Shown here: positions 36,840 to 48,500 of the stretch, one piece after another
How the letters are laid out: the number at the start of each line of letters is the position of its first letter
Position numbering within the stretch: the stretch's first letter is position 1
Source of the DNA: Agelaius tricolor
Taxonomy: Eukaryota > Chordata > Aves > Passeriformes > Icteridae
Reading direction: 5' to 3'
NCBI GenBank assembly: GCA_023055355.1
Contig: JALJCS010000001.1
Location: 103,853,881-103,917,880 of the forward strand
Length of the DNA: 64,000 nt
Made by a program: the position numbers and the translations under genes
The notes under the pieces: model-generated
What the model was told of the DNA's origin: nothing
Databases searched by the model: none
What the model saw: only the letters and a program-made list of their open reading frames with translations

Positions 36840-37049
36840 AGACAGAAGTCAAGCACTGCTGTGAATACATGGCTTTCTAGCTGGCACACAGCGTGGTTTT
36901 CCTTCTCTCCTAAGTGGGAAAGGCTGCCAGCAGCCTCATTGCTGCCAGTGCTGTGCACACCCTGCTCACCAGCAGCAAGCTCTGTAGAGGCAGGAGGTTC
37001 AGGCCCCCTCCTGTGTAAAAAGCAGCTGCCTATTCTGCAAGGTAAGAGG
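36840..37049 (+). other. GC-richer patch ending in a splice-donor-like site
   Basis: About 200 bp of moderately GC-rich sequence with an open 66-codon frame. It ends near CTGCAAGGTAAGAGG, a good match to a splice donor (AAG|GTAAGA, junction about 37041). I see no convincing acceptor upstream and no recognised protein sequence. It could be a noncoding-RNA exon, but one donor motif is expected by chance in this much DNA. Confidence 0.2.
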
Positions 37050-38689
37050 TCTGACCTCTGAAATGTTCAAGCCTCTTGTGCTCCAGATATGATCAGAAAA
37101 CCTGACAAGTCCTGAGATACCTTTTCTGATTAAATTTTTATGAAATAGATTCGTTTCCCAGAAATGATTCGTTTCTATTATCAACATTTTCAAATAAAGA
37201 GGCACCTCAGGAAATTCCTGACCAGCTTCACTAGCCAATAGGCTTTGTCTGCATTATGGAGTGATAACCTTGTAAATTAATTTTTCATTTTAATTTACAA
37301 TATGTTTTTATTTTACACAAGGAACAAAAGATGAGGTCTCTGTAGTTAATTTAGCACCTGTACATTCTCAGAAATTATGATGAGACACTGCACGATTCAG
37401 CGTTTATAGGGCAGTGAATTCTAATCCTGTTAGGGTGGTTCTTTAATTAAAATGTCTATTAACTTTTCTGCAGTTAATGCAATTATGGATTTATTACTTC
37501 TTGCCATTCTAGGAATAGGTTTTTATGATCCAATAATATTGAATTTTTAAAATCCTACCTTAGGAAAAAAAACAACTCAAATGAGTAACACATCTAGAAA
37601 ACCATCCACTTTCAGGACTAAAGTGTCTGTTTCAAAGTATTTGAATAAACAACATGTAATAAAAGGACCTTGGCCTTACATCCTGGAGCTACACCCCTTA
37701 AAATGTAAAGAACTATATTATAATTTATTTTTCCATCATTGTGTGTCTTTTATCACACTTCCTGTGAATTTAGGATACCTATAGCATATTTTCCTTTACA
37801 TATGTAAACTTCTGTCGATTTATTTGTGAAGTATTCAGAGAACTTTCATATTTATGTTCATTTCTTTTAATATGTGGAATACACCAACTATCCCAACGAG
37901 TCTTAGGGTAATTGTAAAGCATATTTTTCTTTTCATTAAGTAAATCTCTCAAATTTTCTTTTGTCCATATGCACTGTCATTTTATAAAGTACTGCTCACA
38001 AAAAGAGACAATAATGAAAAATAGCTATGGGTTGTTCTACTCCCTTCCAGGATGAGGAGGGAAATTATACTTTTGAAAGCATAAGAGAGAAACATGGCTG
38101 AGATCTTACATGGCTGAGAGTGCATGATCAGACCTGTAATCCCCTTGTGGCCCAGAGTTTACTGTTAACACTTCATGCAGCATCAGCTGAGATGGAAATT
38201 AATGTGTTCAAACACCGCCTTTCAAGATTTTTGTAGCTCCTCATTTGCAGTTAATACATTTTGTATTAGCCCTCAGTGTGAAGAAATCATAACTCTATAT
38301 ACCAAGGGATGAACTCCAAGTTAAATTACTGAAAACAGTACCTAGCAACTTGGATGTGTGCACTAAGACGCCTATTCTATTGCTTTTTCACAGAAAAATA
38401 AGCTTTCATAATATTTCTACCCAGACTTCAAACAATTTTATTTCTGAAAATGTGATTTGAGACAAAAAGGACGGAAAGTGCAGCTCTCAAACACATCAGG
38501 GGCTTGATCCAATATAACAGTTAAGACAGAAAATGGTTTCATATAAGGTTTTAATAAATTTGTTGAGAGTGAATTGCATTATTTTATGAGTGTAATTTTG
38601 TCATATTACAAGATTTAGCATAATATCAGTACCAGGTTGTGCAGTACAATGTACATGTCATGGTTTTGCAGCTAGTCAGAAACATAAGA

Positions 38690-38722
38690 TTATGCAGCCA
38701 CATGGAACCAGTGGCTGCATAA
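38690..38722. repeat. Perfect 12-bp inverted repeat (hairpin)
   Basis: Left arm TTATGCAGCCAC (38690-38701), 9-nt loop ATGGAACCA, right arm GTGGCTGCATAA (38711-38722). Arms are perfectly complementary, with half GC content, so the stem would be fairly stable. It is too short for a microRNA precursor without flanking pairing, which I do not see. Confidence 0.88.
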
Positions 38723-41324
38723 AAAATTGACATTTTCTCATACTACCCTGAACCACTGTCTGGTAGAAACTTGAATAGCTCTTATTCAGTCCAGGAAAGG
38801 AAATCTCTGATCAGAATTGTTCTGAGATTGGGGTTGGAAAGACAAATACGAAGCCATGTTTTATGAAGGTGAGCTGGGTTTTTTTTCTTTCCTAAAATGA
38901 TAATTCAGAGTTTGGCAGTCATAATGCACTGTATTATGTATCTTTAGAGATCTTGAACAGGAAATTATTTTTAATGACAATTTGAATTTTGACCTTCTTG
39001 GGACTTATGCTTTTTGAAAAAATGTGTATTAATTTTTGAATACTTAGGAAAAATAAACTGTCAGCTTTATAAAGTCTTTATAAATTGTCATGCTCTAAAT
39101 GCAGAGAGTAAATTAGTTATTCTTTCCCTTTCCTGTTTTTGTAAGGGCTGAAATGGCAAAAGTTCTTCTAAAAAAAAAGCAAAAGCAAAGAGGGTAGAGT
39201 TTGAAAATCAGAGTTTTTAGCAATTGTGCAAAATTACACCATTTTGGTTTTGTTTTCAAGCAGAGAACTAAGAGCTGCTTTAGCATTCTGGAAACCAAAC
39301 TACCCAAAGTGGAACATTCCTAGGGCTTTTTGTAGAAGAGGAAGAGCAGTAAAAGACACAAAATCAAAATGTTTCTGCACAGGGATCTCTAAATTTGTAG
39401 TCAGGGAAAAATATCGAAGCCTACTCCTTGCTAGCGGGCAAGAGACACTGACTCATACATTGGTGGCTCTGAAAGGTAGGGCCTAGCTGGAGGGGGTAGG
39501 GGAGGGCTTGTAAGATTTTTCCTGATGCAGGCATGTTGCAGAGGACATAGGAACAGGTACAGGAATCTTGAGTGTATGCCTTTGCTAAAAGCTAATTGGT
39601 AATGCATCATGTTTTACAGTGATTTAAGACCATGTGAGGTATATATCAATATATAGATATATAGATATATCAGAGTTTTTTAAAGTGAGGTAACATCCAT
39701 GACACAATCTTAAATATAATTTAATAATCTCACAGTCTTTGTAGGCTGATGGGAAGTAATTGCTGCTTACCACTACTTACACTGTGTCTTTTCCAGGAAG
39801 ATCTCTCCTACAAGCAGATTTATCCTTTCAACATACTCTGTAATAGCTCTGGATGTTGATGCTCAATAAATAGAGTCCATAAGGACAAGCTGATAAGAAA
39901 TTAAAGCATGATTAAGCTAGGTAGAAAATGTAGCTTAAAGATGAATGGATTGCAATATCAAACTACAGTGATGCTGTTCTGCTTACATTTGTTCCAGGTT
40001 ATCACTAAATCAAGATAAGAAGCAGAAAATATTTCTCTTTTCTCTCTCTTTGGTTTTTTTGTTTTGTTTTTTTTTTTATTTAATAGAAATATTTGAATTA
40101 CTCTACTAGATTCAGGTGAGCATTTTCTGCTGACTTTCCTTGTGAATTTGGAGGAAGCTTGGAAAATCAAAGAGCTTTTGTTTCAGCTGTGGAACAGTCA
40201 CCCTAGTGAATCTTTTCTGTGTAAATGATCTACAATAGAAAGGGAACAGTGGTGGAGTAGAAAGAATGTGAGGGTAGTTTCATATACAATGTTGATTTTC
40301 TTTCCTTAACCTCATTTTACTGATAATGGTGGAAACCAATAACCAAATACCTCATCCTTATTTCTCAGAAACATCAAACAAAAAATTGCTGGTGTGGGCC
40401 TTTTCTGATAGGGCAGGTTTGTCACTTTTGACTGCAAAAAGTACACAGAGAGTGCACAGCTAAGTGGTAAAAGGTCTTCTGCCCATAATTGCCAGCTTAG
40501 AATACTCTTAGTGGTATGTTGTATTATAAGCAAAAGAATCTAATAAAACTTTTTACCACTAATTTCATAGAGACACATTCTGCTTTTAAATACTCCAATA
40601 GAAATAAAGACTAATTCAATACACATGGAGCTGCCAAAGTTGTAGAGCAGATTCTAGTCTCCCCACAGTAATTAATACCTAAAATTAGAAACTATCATCA
40701 AGATACATTATATAGGATTACAATATGATGTAATAGTTTAGCTTTTCTCTTTTTATGAATAATTTCATCCCAAATGCTTTAAAATGTGCAAAATGCCCAT
40801 GAACTTAACAGAGTCAAGGGGAAGAAAAAAACCCTAGGAAAATGGTAATAAATACTCATGACAATACATCCAACCTACAGGTGACAGCAAATTCACCCTG
40901 AGGGAAAGGACAAAAAAAAAGAAAATATATTAAAATCAGATGTTTTCATCTCTATGCAAGACAGAAAAAGCATCCATATCATCCATTCTTAATGATCATA
41001 TTGTTCTTTCACTACTGTGCATGCTGTGTTTTTAAAGACAGGATCATTATATTTTATTTTGCTTCTGACCATAGATAAGACTGGTCAACAAATATTAATA
41101 ACTACTTTTTTTCAAAAAATATCAATGGAAAATTCCTATAAAAGTCTGCTTCTTCTGTGACTTACAAGAAAAACACTTATCCCATTGACTTCAATGAGAA
41201 GATATTTTTGTGTATTAAGAATATAAAGAATATATTACATCTAAACTTTACTAGATTTTAGTAACACTGGTAGGCTTTTCACATTTTTTTCAGTAGTTCA
41301 CTTTAATCTCCTTCTAACTTAATT

Positions 41325-41621
41325 TTAAATGAAAAATAGTAAGGAAAAGGGTTTAGAAATCCTTTGTCTTACAGACCAAACAACCTGTTTACCTTTACTC
41401 TCCAGAACACTTAGGATTTTTTTGATAAAATACTGCAGTAGCTTTGCATACTCAACCTCTGTGGTGATTGTTTCACCTAACAATCTGAATGATAATTGCA
41501 AATTTAAAATTTTTCCTACCATATCCTGTGAGATCTCAGTGAAGATTTCTTCCCAGGCTTTGTGGAGAAAATTTAGTTCTAGAATACTGTTATTTCCTAA
41601 ATTACCTATTAGAATGTGCAT
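41325..41621 (-). other. Weak candidate exon, unidentified
   Basis: A 98-codon minus-strand frame whose middle reads like globular helical protein, with stretches such as FLHKAWEEIFTEISQDMVGK (residues 18-37) and VEYAKLLQYFIKKILSVLES (residues 56-75). An AAG|GTAAAC donor-like site occurs at 41393/41392 on the minus strand, in phase with the end of the good-looking stretch, and TAG/AG acceptor-like dinucleotides precede it. The polypyrimidine tract is poor, and the plus strand carries a 113-codon open frame over the same bases. I recognise no family. It may well be chance. Confidence 0.15.
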
Positions 41622-43699
41622 TTTATTTCTATTTCATAGCAATTTCATATTTTTATCCTTCAGACTGTAAGTTGTGCACTGTGAAAACACCAACTCCTCA
41701 CAGAACTGCTTTTCTGTAAATTTCCACAATTTAATTTCTTACCTCTAATAACTGTTCTCATGTTATATAATGCATTTCATCTCTTGTATTTTTATGAGAA
41801 ATTTATTTGTGCTTAGATTGCTCAACAAAAATTCCTGCCACTTTTCTCCTGCTTTCTTTGTCTCAGAGGGGACAGAGAAAAAGATAAAAATTATGTTCAT
41901 TTTGTATTCTCTTTTTTGGTGCTGCTACTGATTTACATTCATTGAAAATTACTTAACACTTTTAGGTCTAAATATTAGTAATTTAAATACAAGCTAAGCA
42001 TTGTATTCCCTTTTTATAGCCAGTTAAAACAAACTGCTTCTGTTGGAACAAAATTCATGTTATCTCTCTCAGACAACTAATTTAGCCAAACCATCCTGGA
42101 GAGGCACCTATTTCACCCCATTGACCAAAAGAGGAACAAAGTTCAGTGAGGTAAGATTAGGACAGATCAGACTACACACACTTAATCTTAAGGGCTCCAT
42201 TTTCTGTGGCATACTTTGGTATAATCTCCCTCAGATACACAAATATTTAATAGAAATTATGGCATGCAGGAGAAAAGACTAAGGCAGATAATAAAGTGTG
42301 TAGTGCACAAATGTTTTGAGTGGGTCAGTTATGACACCCATTGCTGAAAAATGGAAAAACCTCAAAAAATACAAGAAAAAAGTCCAAATCATATTGCAAT
42401 AGAATGCACAGCTATAAAAATGTGCCTATTTGTCAAAATAATAAAAGTTTGAAGCAGAACTGATCAAATAAAGAAAGATTTTTGCTAAGTGCTGAAACAG
42501 TTGGAAAAGTATTTTTTTCTCCCAAGTCCTGCTTTTAAGTTCCTTTGATACAAGGTGGCACAAAGTCAAGAAAGAACTTGAAACAAGCTTCACATTAATA
42601 TTTGAAAAAGGGCACCCAATGTGTTTGATGTGGCGCCCTTCATGCAAATCATGTAGTCTGAGAGAAATCCCAATAGGAAATACGATTCTTTCTTCTTAGC
42701 ACTCGCTTTTTTTCCTGGTTGATGATAATGAACTTTTCACACTCCCCTTGCAACCCCCCTGAGCTATATAGAAATGAAGTTATTACTCACTAGGTGATGC
42801 CTATTTGGGTAGGATTTTTTGTTGCTTTTTTATTGATTTTTTTGTTGTTTTTGAAAGTACAATCTCAGTTCAACACATATTTTGTACTTATTTTTCACAG
42901 ACTTCGAAACGATAAAACCCAGATGCTCTATCAAAACAATAAAATACCTGCTCTCTCCTAGGATTTTTAAATGTGAGGAAATGTATACATGATCAAAAAT
43001 GTCATGATGCTATAACATCATGTATTGATTTGATCAGGGGGGTGTTAAGGTATAGCTGACATTATCGAATATAGTGTAATTTTAATCTTTTTATAATGGG
43101 GTTTTCATTTTTTTTTCAGTTTTAATTATGTTAATAATAGTAAGTTTCATCTTCCAGAATTCTCCATGTAAAGTATGGAGGTCAAGCTGATTACAAGCCA
43201 TCCAAAATCCATAACAGTGTGGGTAGCAGCATTGATCACATTCCTTCCATTTATTCTTGTTGTGCATACTTCATTCCTATGTATAGCAACTAATGTATCT
43301 CCCACATTACACCACCCACTCACTTACTAACACTTTCTGAAGGCATGGGAACCTTTCTCTACAATTTGTTTCCAGATTATGTTTTTAAAAATGTCACAGA
43401 TTGATTCTGGAATTTGTTGAAAGCAGACCTAAAAAAGGCCAGGTTCTGTAAGACACCCTAAGGGGAAAGAAGTCCACAGGAGTCCCCCATTGCAAGCTTC
43501 ACAGAGGAAAAAAAAACAAACCCAAAACTCAAGCAAATAAAAAAAAAACCCAGATATTTCTGATAACAATATTTTAATTACAGGCATAATTATTGTATGA
43601 CGAGATATTGGCATCCAGAAAAACTTATTGTCTAGGAGATAAACACATTCTGAAGAAGGCTTAGTTTAGGGATTTTTGTAATATTTTCTGGCAGAAGAA

Positions 43700-45673
43700 T
43701 TTTGTTATGCCTTTGCAACTGAGTCTGCAGGAATGCAGGCTTTGGTCCTCATGGGGAAATGCAGCTACCCCAGTGTCTGGTGGAAGTACAGCACAGCAGC
43801 AATCCAGAAGGTTTCTGGAGCACGCTGATGATTTCCTGACACAGGTGAAGCGAGGTCCTGTGGAAGGACACGTTCTGCTGCAGGTCACACTTACAAACAG
43901 GGAAGGACTGATCAGGTGTGTAAAACCCTTAAGTGAGGCTGTGAGGTGGTGGAGTTCAAGCCACTGAGAGGAGGAATCACAACCCTGGACTTCAGGAGAG
44001 TACTCTGGCCTTTTTAGGGATCTGCTTGGAAGAATTCCATTAGAGATAGTACTGGAGAGAAGAGACATCCAAGCATTGTCCTCTAGATGCTTCATGTCTT
44101 CCAAACTCAGAAAAATTCATCCCAATAATCAATGAAGCAAAGACAATGTAAGGAGACCTGCACAGACAATCATGTTGGTCTTTACTGAAAAGGATGAATA
44201 CAAGAGAGGAAGGAAGGAAGGAAGGAAGGAAGGAAGGAAGGAAGGAAGGAAGGAAGGAAGGAAGGAAGGAAGGAAGGAAGGAAGGAAGGAAGGAAGGAAG
44301 GAAGGAAGGAAGGAAGGAAGGAAGGAAGGAAGGAAGGAAGGAAGGAAGGAAGGAAGGAAGGAAGGAAAAGATGTTGAGATGTTGTCTGATCATCTTAGAC
44401 ATACTTTTAAATCTGATCATGTAAAGATAGGATTAGGAAGCCAGGTCCAGACTAAAAAGGAATTTCACCACGTATGTAAAAGACAAGATGGACTGCTATA
44501 ATTACATTAGAATAAAAAAGGAAGATTAGAGAAAATCTGTGTGTACTGCTGAGTGGGGCAGAGACATGAAAAAGCTTGAATTTCTCAAGGATTTTTCACT
44601 TCAGTCTTTACTGGTGAGGTTTACCCTTAATCCTGAGGTTTACTTAGGAATCTCAGGCCACTAAAACCAGTGGGAAAGTCCGGAGCCAAAAAAAACCTTA
44701 TTTATGAAAAGTTTCAGGTTAGGATATATTTAAACAAAGTGGGGGAACTAAAGTCATGGGGCTAGATCGGATACACCCACAAGTGGTGAGGTAGCTGAAA
44801 AATGTTATTTTGAGGATATTATTCATTATCTTTGGAATGTTGTGGTGCCTGGGGGAGATTCCTGACCATGGAAAACAGAAGATGTCTCTCCTATCTTCAA
44901 GCAGGGCCAGAAGGAAGATTCAGAAAACTATACACTGATCAGCTTCACCTGATCTCTGAGACATAAACTGATGAAGTACAGGATAGACAAAAGGACAGTA
45001 AGGTAAAATTAAAGCCTTTTGTGCTGATGGGCTCAAGCATTTGTGGCCAGTGGCACAAAGTCCAGCTGCAGGGCAGTGACCAGCAGTATGTCTGCCCCAG
45101 AAGTTAATGCTGGGATCAGCACCGTTTAACATATTCATGAATGACAAAGGCCATGGAAATAGTACACCCTCATTAAGTTTACAAATGATACAAAATTGAG
45201 AGGAGTGTTGTTAGCTTAGATGGTTTCCCTCAGGTAACCCAGTGGACTGGAGAATGTGACAAAGAGTGACCCCTTGAGCTCTAACAAGGAGAAAAACAGG
45301 GCTGTGAACCTGGGGATGAGCAAGCCCATGGACCAGCACAGTGGGGGCTGACTGGCCAGAAGACAGCTTGGCAAGGAAAGAGCTGGGGCTCAGGGTAGAC
45401 ACCAAGCTGACCTGGAGGCAGCAATGCACTCTCACAGTAAAAAAGCCCAGGAACATCCCTGGCTGCACTAGGAAGACCATTGCCATCAGGTCAAGGGAGG
45501 TGCTCCTTCCTCTCTGCTCCGTCCTAATGAGACACAAGACCAGAAGGACACTGGACAAAACAGCTCGCTTAGCAAAGAACCAAAAGATGGTTAAGAAATT
45601 ACACTATTTGACATACAAATAGAGACTGAGAGAGATGGGACTGTTCAGCCTGGAGAAGAGAAGGCTGAGGGGG
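43700..45673 (+). mobile_element. CR1 LINE, ORF2 (5' segment), interrupted
   Basis: The sequence follows CR1 ORF2 in order. The region around ACCCCAGTGTCTGGTGGAAG (about 43767) and GAAGGTTTCTGGAGCACGCT comes from the stretch after the endonuclease. A GAAGGACTGATCAGG stretch and a CTGGACTTCAGGAGAG block follow, then the (GGAA)n array. After it come the reverse-transcriptase portion with TTCACTTCAGTCTTTACTGG, GGGATCAGCACCGTTTAACA (the G-P-L-F-N type motif) and ACATATTCATGAATGAC. Then there is a degenerate FADDT-type box (ACAAATGATACAAAATTG) and the thumb-side GCATTAGGAAGA-like block. Frames are broken many times and there is an internal deletion near 45000. The same element resumes at 46641 after a nested insertion. 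Small open frames within it are broken remnants or shadows. Confidence 0.85.
44207..44367 (+). repeat. Perfect (GGAA)n microsatellite, about 40 units
   Basis: About 160 bp of uninterrupted GGAA on the plus strand (TTCC on the minus), sitting inside CR1 ORF2 where the element is purine-rich (GAAGAAGG type). Long open frames across it, giving Lys-Glu-Gly-Arg or Phe-Leu-Pro-Ser repeats, are mere translation of the tetramer. GGAA is the core of ETS-family binding sites. Arrays this long and pure are normally unstable and polymorphic. Confidence 0.98.
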
Positions 45674-45741
45674 AATCACAGAATGACAAAGTTGGAATAG
45701 ACCTTTAAGATCATTGAGTCCAACTCATGCCCCAATGTCAC

Positions 45742-46148
45742 TGTCATATTTTCTGAAAAATCCCTTTGCCAGGATTTCTTCTCCTGGGATGATGAGAAGC
45801 CTCAGAGAAAAACACAATATTATCTCATTTGCTTCTCCCTGTTTTGCTGCTTTGGAATGTTGCAGGAGAATGTTTACCAACAGGTGCATGTTTGATTGGT
45901 TTCATGTGAATTGTTTTTACTTAATGACCAAACACCATCAGCTGTGTCAGACTCTGAGGAGTCAGTCACATTTTATTATCATTCTTCTTAAACCTTCTGT
46001 CTTTATCTTTTTCTTTTAGTACAGTTTTAGTACAGCATTCTTTTAATATAATATATATCATAAAATAATAAATCAGCCTTCTGAGAACATGGAGTCAGAT
46101 TCCTCATCTCTCACCTCGTCCTGGGGACCCTGAAAATACTACACCCCA
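45742..46148 (+). mobile_element. ERVK-type solo LTR, nested in inverted CR1
   Basis: A block of about 400 bp that starts TGTCATATTTTCTGAAAAAT and ends near GAAAATACTACACCCCA. It interrupts CR1 sequence that reads continuously on either side (CCCCAATGTCAC before, ...GTACCTCAATTGAACC after). It matches a common songbird class-II (ERVK-like) LTR: TTCTTCTCCTGGGATGATGA, GTTTACCAACAGGTG, TTAATGACCAAACACCATCA, then AATAAA at 46067-46072 and GAGAACATGGAGTCAGATTC. An AT-rich TATA-like tract (TTAATATAATATATATC) precedes the polyadenylation signal. The short target duplication is imperfect (GTCAC versus GTAC), so the right edge is uncertain within 46143-46148. No proviral interior is present. It is the youngest layer of the nest. 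Confidence 0.83.
46067..46072 (+). terminator. Polyadenylation signal of the ERVK-type LTR
   Basis: AATAAA in the expected R-region position of the LTR, preceded by ATCATAAAAT. It is intact and could end transcripts that enter the nest from the left. Confidence 0.5.
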
Positions 46149-46640
46149 GTACCTCAATTGAACCACGCCACCAAGTGCCACATCCAACCTTTTTTTAAAC
46201 CCATCCAGGGGTGGTGACTCCACCACCTCCCTGGGCAGACAGTTCCAGAACTTTATCACTCTTTCTGTAAAAACCTTTTTTCCTAATATCCAACCCATAT
46301 TTCCCTAGGTGCAACTTGAGACTGTGACCTCTCATTCTGTCAGTTGTTGCCTGGTGAAAGAGACCAGCCCCACCTGAGTACAGCCACCTTTCAGGGAGTT
46401 GTAGAGAGTGGTAAGGGCACCCCTGAGTCTCCTTTTCTCCAGGATGAGCCACCCCAGCTCCCTCGGTCATTCCTCACAGGGTTTGTGTTCCAAGCCCCTC
46501 ACCAGCATTGCTGCCTTCTCTGGATGCACTCCAAGAGTCTCAACATCTTTCCCAAAGTGAGGGGCCAGAGCTGGACACAGTTCTCAAGGTGTGGCCTCAC
46601 CAGTGCTGAGCACAGGGGAAGGGTGACCTCCCTAGCTCCT

Positions 46641-46946
46641 GGAACTGATCAATGTGTGGTGGGGTAGCAGTAGAGAACATGAATCCAGACTCCTCTCATT
46701 GGTGTCCAGTGATAGGACAAGAGAGACAGGAGGAAAATAAGAATTTCCATTCAAACATAAAGAAAAAATCACTTTATCTTTTTCCTTATAAGGATGATCA
46801 GACTGTGGAACAAACTTCCAAAAAGAGGTTGAAGGTATTCAAAATCATGCTGTACAAAATCCTGGACAGCTTGACCCCACTGAGACCAAGGGGCAGGACT
46901 AGGTTATCAGCAGAATTTGCATAATATTTCAACTGAAATCTGATTT
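46641..46946 (+). mobile_element. CR1 LINE, 3' segment of the interrupted element
   Basis: The plus-strand CR1 resumes with GGAACTGATCAATGTGTGGT, then AATCCAGACTCCTCTCATTG, GTGTCCAGTGATAGGACAAG, AATTTCCATTCAAACATAA and GATGATCAGACTGTGGAACA. It then reaches the TTCAAAATC...CTGGACAGC region near the ORF2 end and a degenerate 3' UTR (CAGGACTAGGTTATCAG). These blocks follow directly on those that end at 45673, showing that both parts are one element. The true 3' terminus is eroded, so the right boundary is approximate. Confidence 0.82.
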
Positions 46947-47329
46947 GGGGGCATGTTCCAGGTAAGAAAGAAAAAAAAAATCCTTAATTTCCTAATATCT
47001 CAGCCTGGTGAGTAATTAGGATATGCTTGGTTGTGGACAAGCCCCTCTTTGGTTAAAATGGATGAGAGTACATCAAGGGCTGATTCAGGGGACATAAGAC
47101 AGGAGAAAAAGTAAATGTTAAAATGGGTAGCACAGGAGAAAAAAAAATATTAGAAAGGAAAAAAGGAAGATTTTCTTTTTTATAGAGAGACAGAGGGAAA
47201 ACAAGATTCATGATTCAAGAAGAGAGACAAAATAGAGCCAGGGTGAAAAGAAGGATGAGAGAAGAAAAATAAAATAAAAGTACCAGGGAAAACTGCCATA
47301 GGAGGAAGTAGAGGGAGAAGAAGAAGAGA

Positions 47330-48500
47330 TGATGAAGCATATTATATCATATGCTATTAAAAAAAGTGAAAATATACAACAAGGAACATAGTTTGATTTT
47401 GTAAGTATGAGTTCCTACACTGAACAATAAAAAAAAATATGTTTTTTAGGAGGGAAATAGGGAAAAAAATCTAAGTATCAAAATCAACTTACTGTGTCTG
47501 GAAAGGAACATGTTTGAATCTTAATTATCAATTTCAATTAATTTTTGAATATATATACAACAATATTTAGAAAAGTGTGCAAAAAGAATTAAAACATAAA
47601 TCCTGTGAAGAATTAAAAATATCCTTTAAACTTAAAAAATTGAAAAATAATTTAAAAAATATATTTTTTAACAGTAGTAGAATTAGTAAAATTAACTTCT
47701 ACCATTTCTCTATCTTTCTTTCCTCAACTTGTCACCATTTTAAACATGAAAAGAAAAAATAGATGAAGAACATGTAAAAATGCGGAGAAAAGAAAAAAAA
47801 GTCTTCAAAATTATTAGAGGTTTTTTATTAAAAGTAGACCAAAATTTTTAATTTTGCCCTCTCTATTTTAGCTAAATATATTACACTTTTTAATTTTTAT
47901 TTAATAAATTTAAAATAATAGAAACATTAGTTAAGATATTTACTGAGATCATAAATAATATTACCATTATGGAAGTAAGTAAAATGTTGAGCTAGAGTGA
48001 AAGAAATTGGAAGGTAAAATTAAAGTGGAGTGAATAGCTGTGATATTTTAAATTAATTTCAATTATATGGTGTTCTAGTATATTAATTATGTGTACAAAT
48101 ATTATCATATAATTCAGGAGGTTGTCATTACTGGCTGGTGCAAATTTCTTTCTCATATTTTGTTGTCAATTATAGCCAAAATTTTATATTCTTCCTAAAA
48201 TATCACAGAAATTATTATCTAAAATAATAATTATAAATTAATATTCTATAGATTTCTGACATTTATAAAACAAGATAAAAGTTTTAATAATTCAAAATCT
48301 TTACTGTAAGGTATAAGACAATTGATTCTGATAACGATTCCATTTTCAGTTTGTTCAACCCGATCATAATTTCTTGATAAACCTTGAACTTCATGTTAAT
48401 TTCATACTTGTGAATACCAATTTAGTCTATTTGCTTTTCTTTTTTGTCTCATACATAGACTTACTATTGATGTATCAAATCAATAAAACAAATTAATAAA
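47330..48500. other. Extremely AT-rich segment
   Basis: By eye roughly four of five bases are A or T over about 1.1 kb, with runs such as AATTTTTAATTTTGCC and TTTTTATTTAATAAATTTAA. It could anchor to the nuclear matrix or simply be a low-complexity gene-desert stretch; there is no gene. Confidence 0.5.

Larger units (their letters stand above)
37050..43699. other. Noncoding DNA, no gene seen
   Basis: Seen here: an 11-bp inverted repeat at 37270-37300 (TTGTAAATTAA, 9-nt loop, TTAATTTACAA), a 12-bp hairpin at 38690-38722 (listed), and an ATAGATATAT-type cryptic repeat at about 39641-39671. A 98-codon minus-strand frame at 41325-41621 is listed as a weak exon candidate. The patch 37360-37510 contains TTTAATTAAAATG and GTTAATGCAATTATGG and could be a conserved element. 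Nothing else is supported. Confidence 0.55.
45674..46640 (-). mobile_element. CR1 LINE 3' end, inverted, nested in older CR1
   Basis: On the minus strand the element ends at about 45674 with the CR1 3' terminus: the plus strand reads AATCACAGAATG...GACCTTTAAGATCATTGAGT. Beyond the nested LTR it continues (46149-46640) as the complement of the C-terminal ORF2 and 3' UTR. Blocks seen there include ACTCCACCACCTCCCTGGGC, CAGTTCCAGAACTTTATCAC, TTTTTCCTAATATCCAACCC and GGACACAGTTCTCAAGGTGT. It interrupts the plus-strand CR1 exactly within its CTGAGGGGG|GGAACTGATCAATG segment. Host sequence on both sides joins cleanly if 45674-46640 is removed, with GGAA-type microhomology at the edges. CR1 insertions usually lack clear target-site duplications, which fits. 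It is better preserved than its host and therefore younger. Confidence 0.88.

Noticed and set aside
44040..44501. Long frames giving Lys-Glu-Gly-Arg or Phe-Leu-Pro-Ser repeats
   Set aside because: They are translations of the GGAA tetramer array inside a dead CR1.
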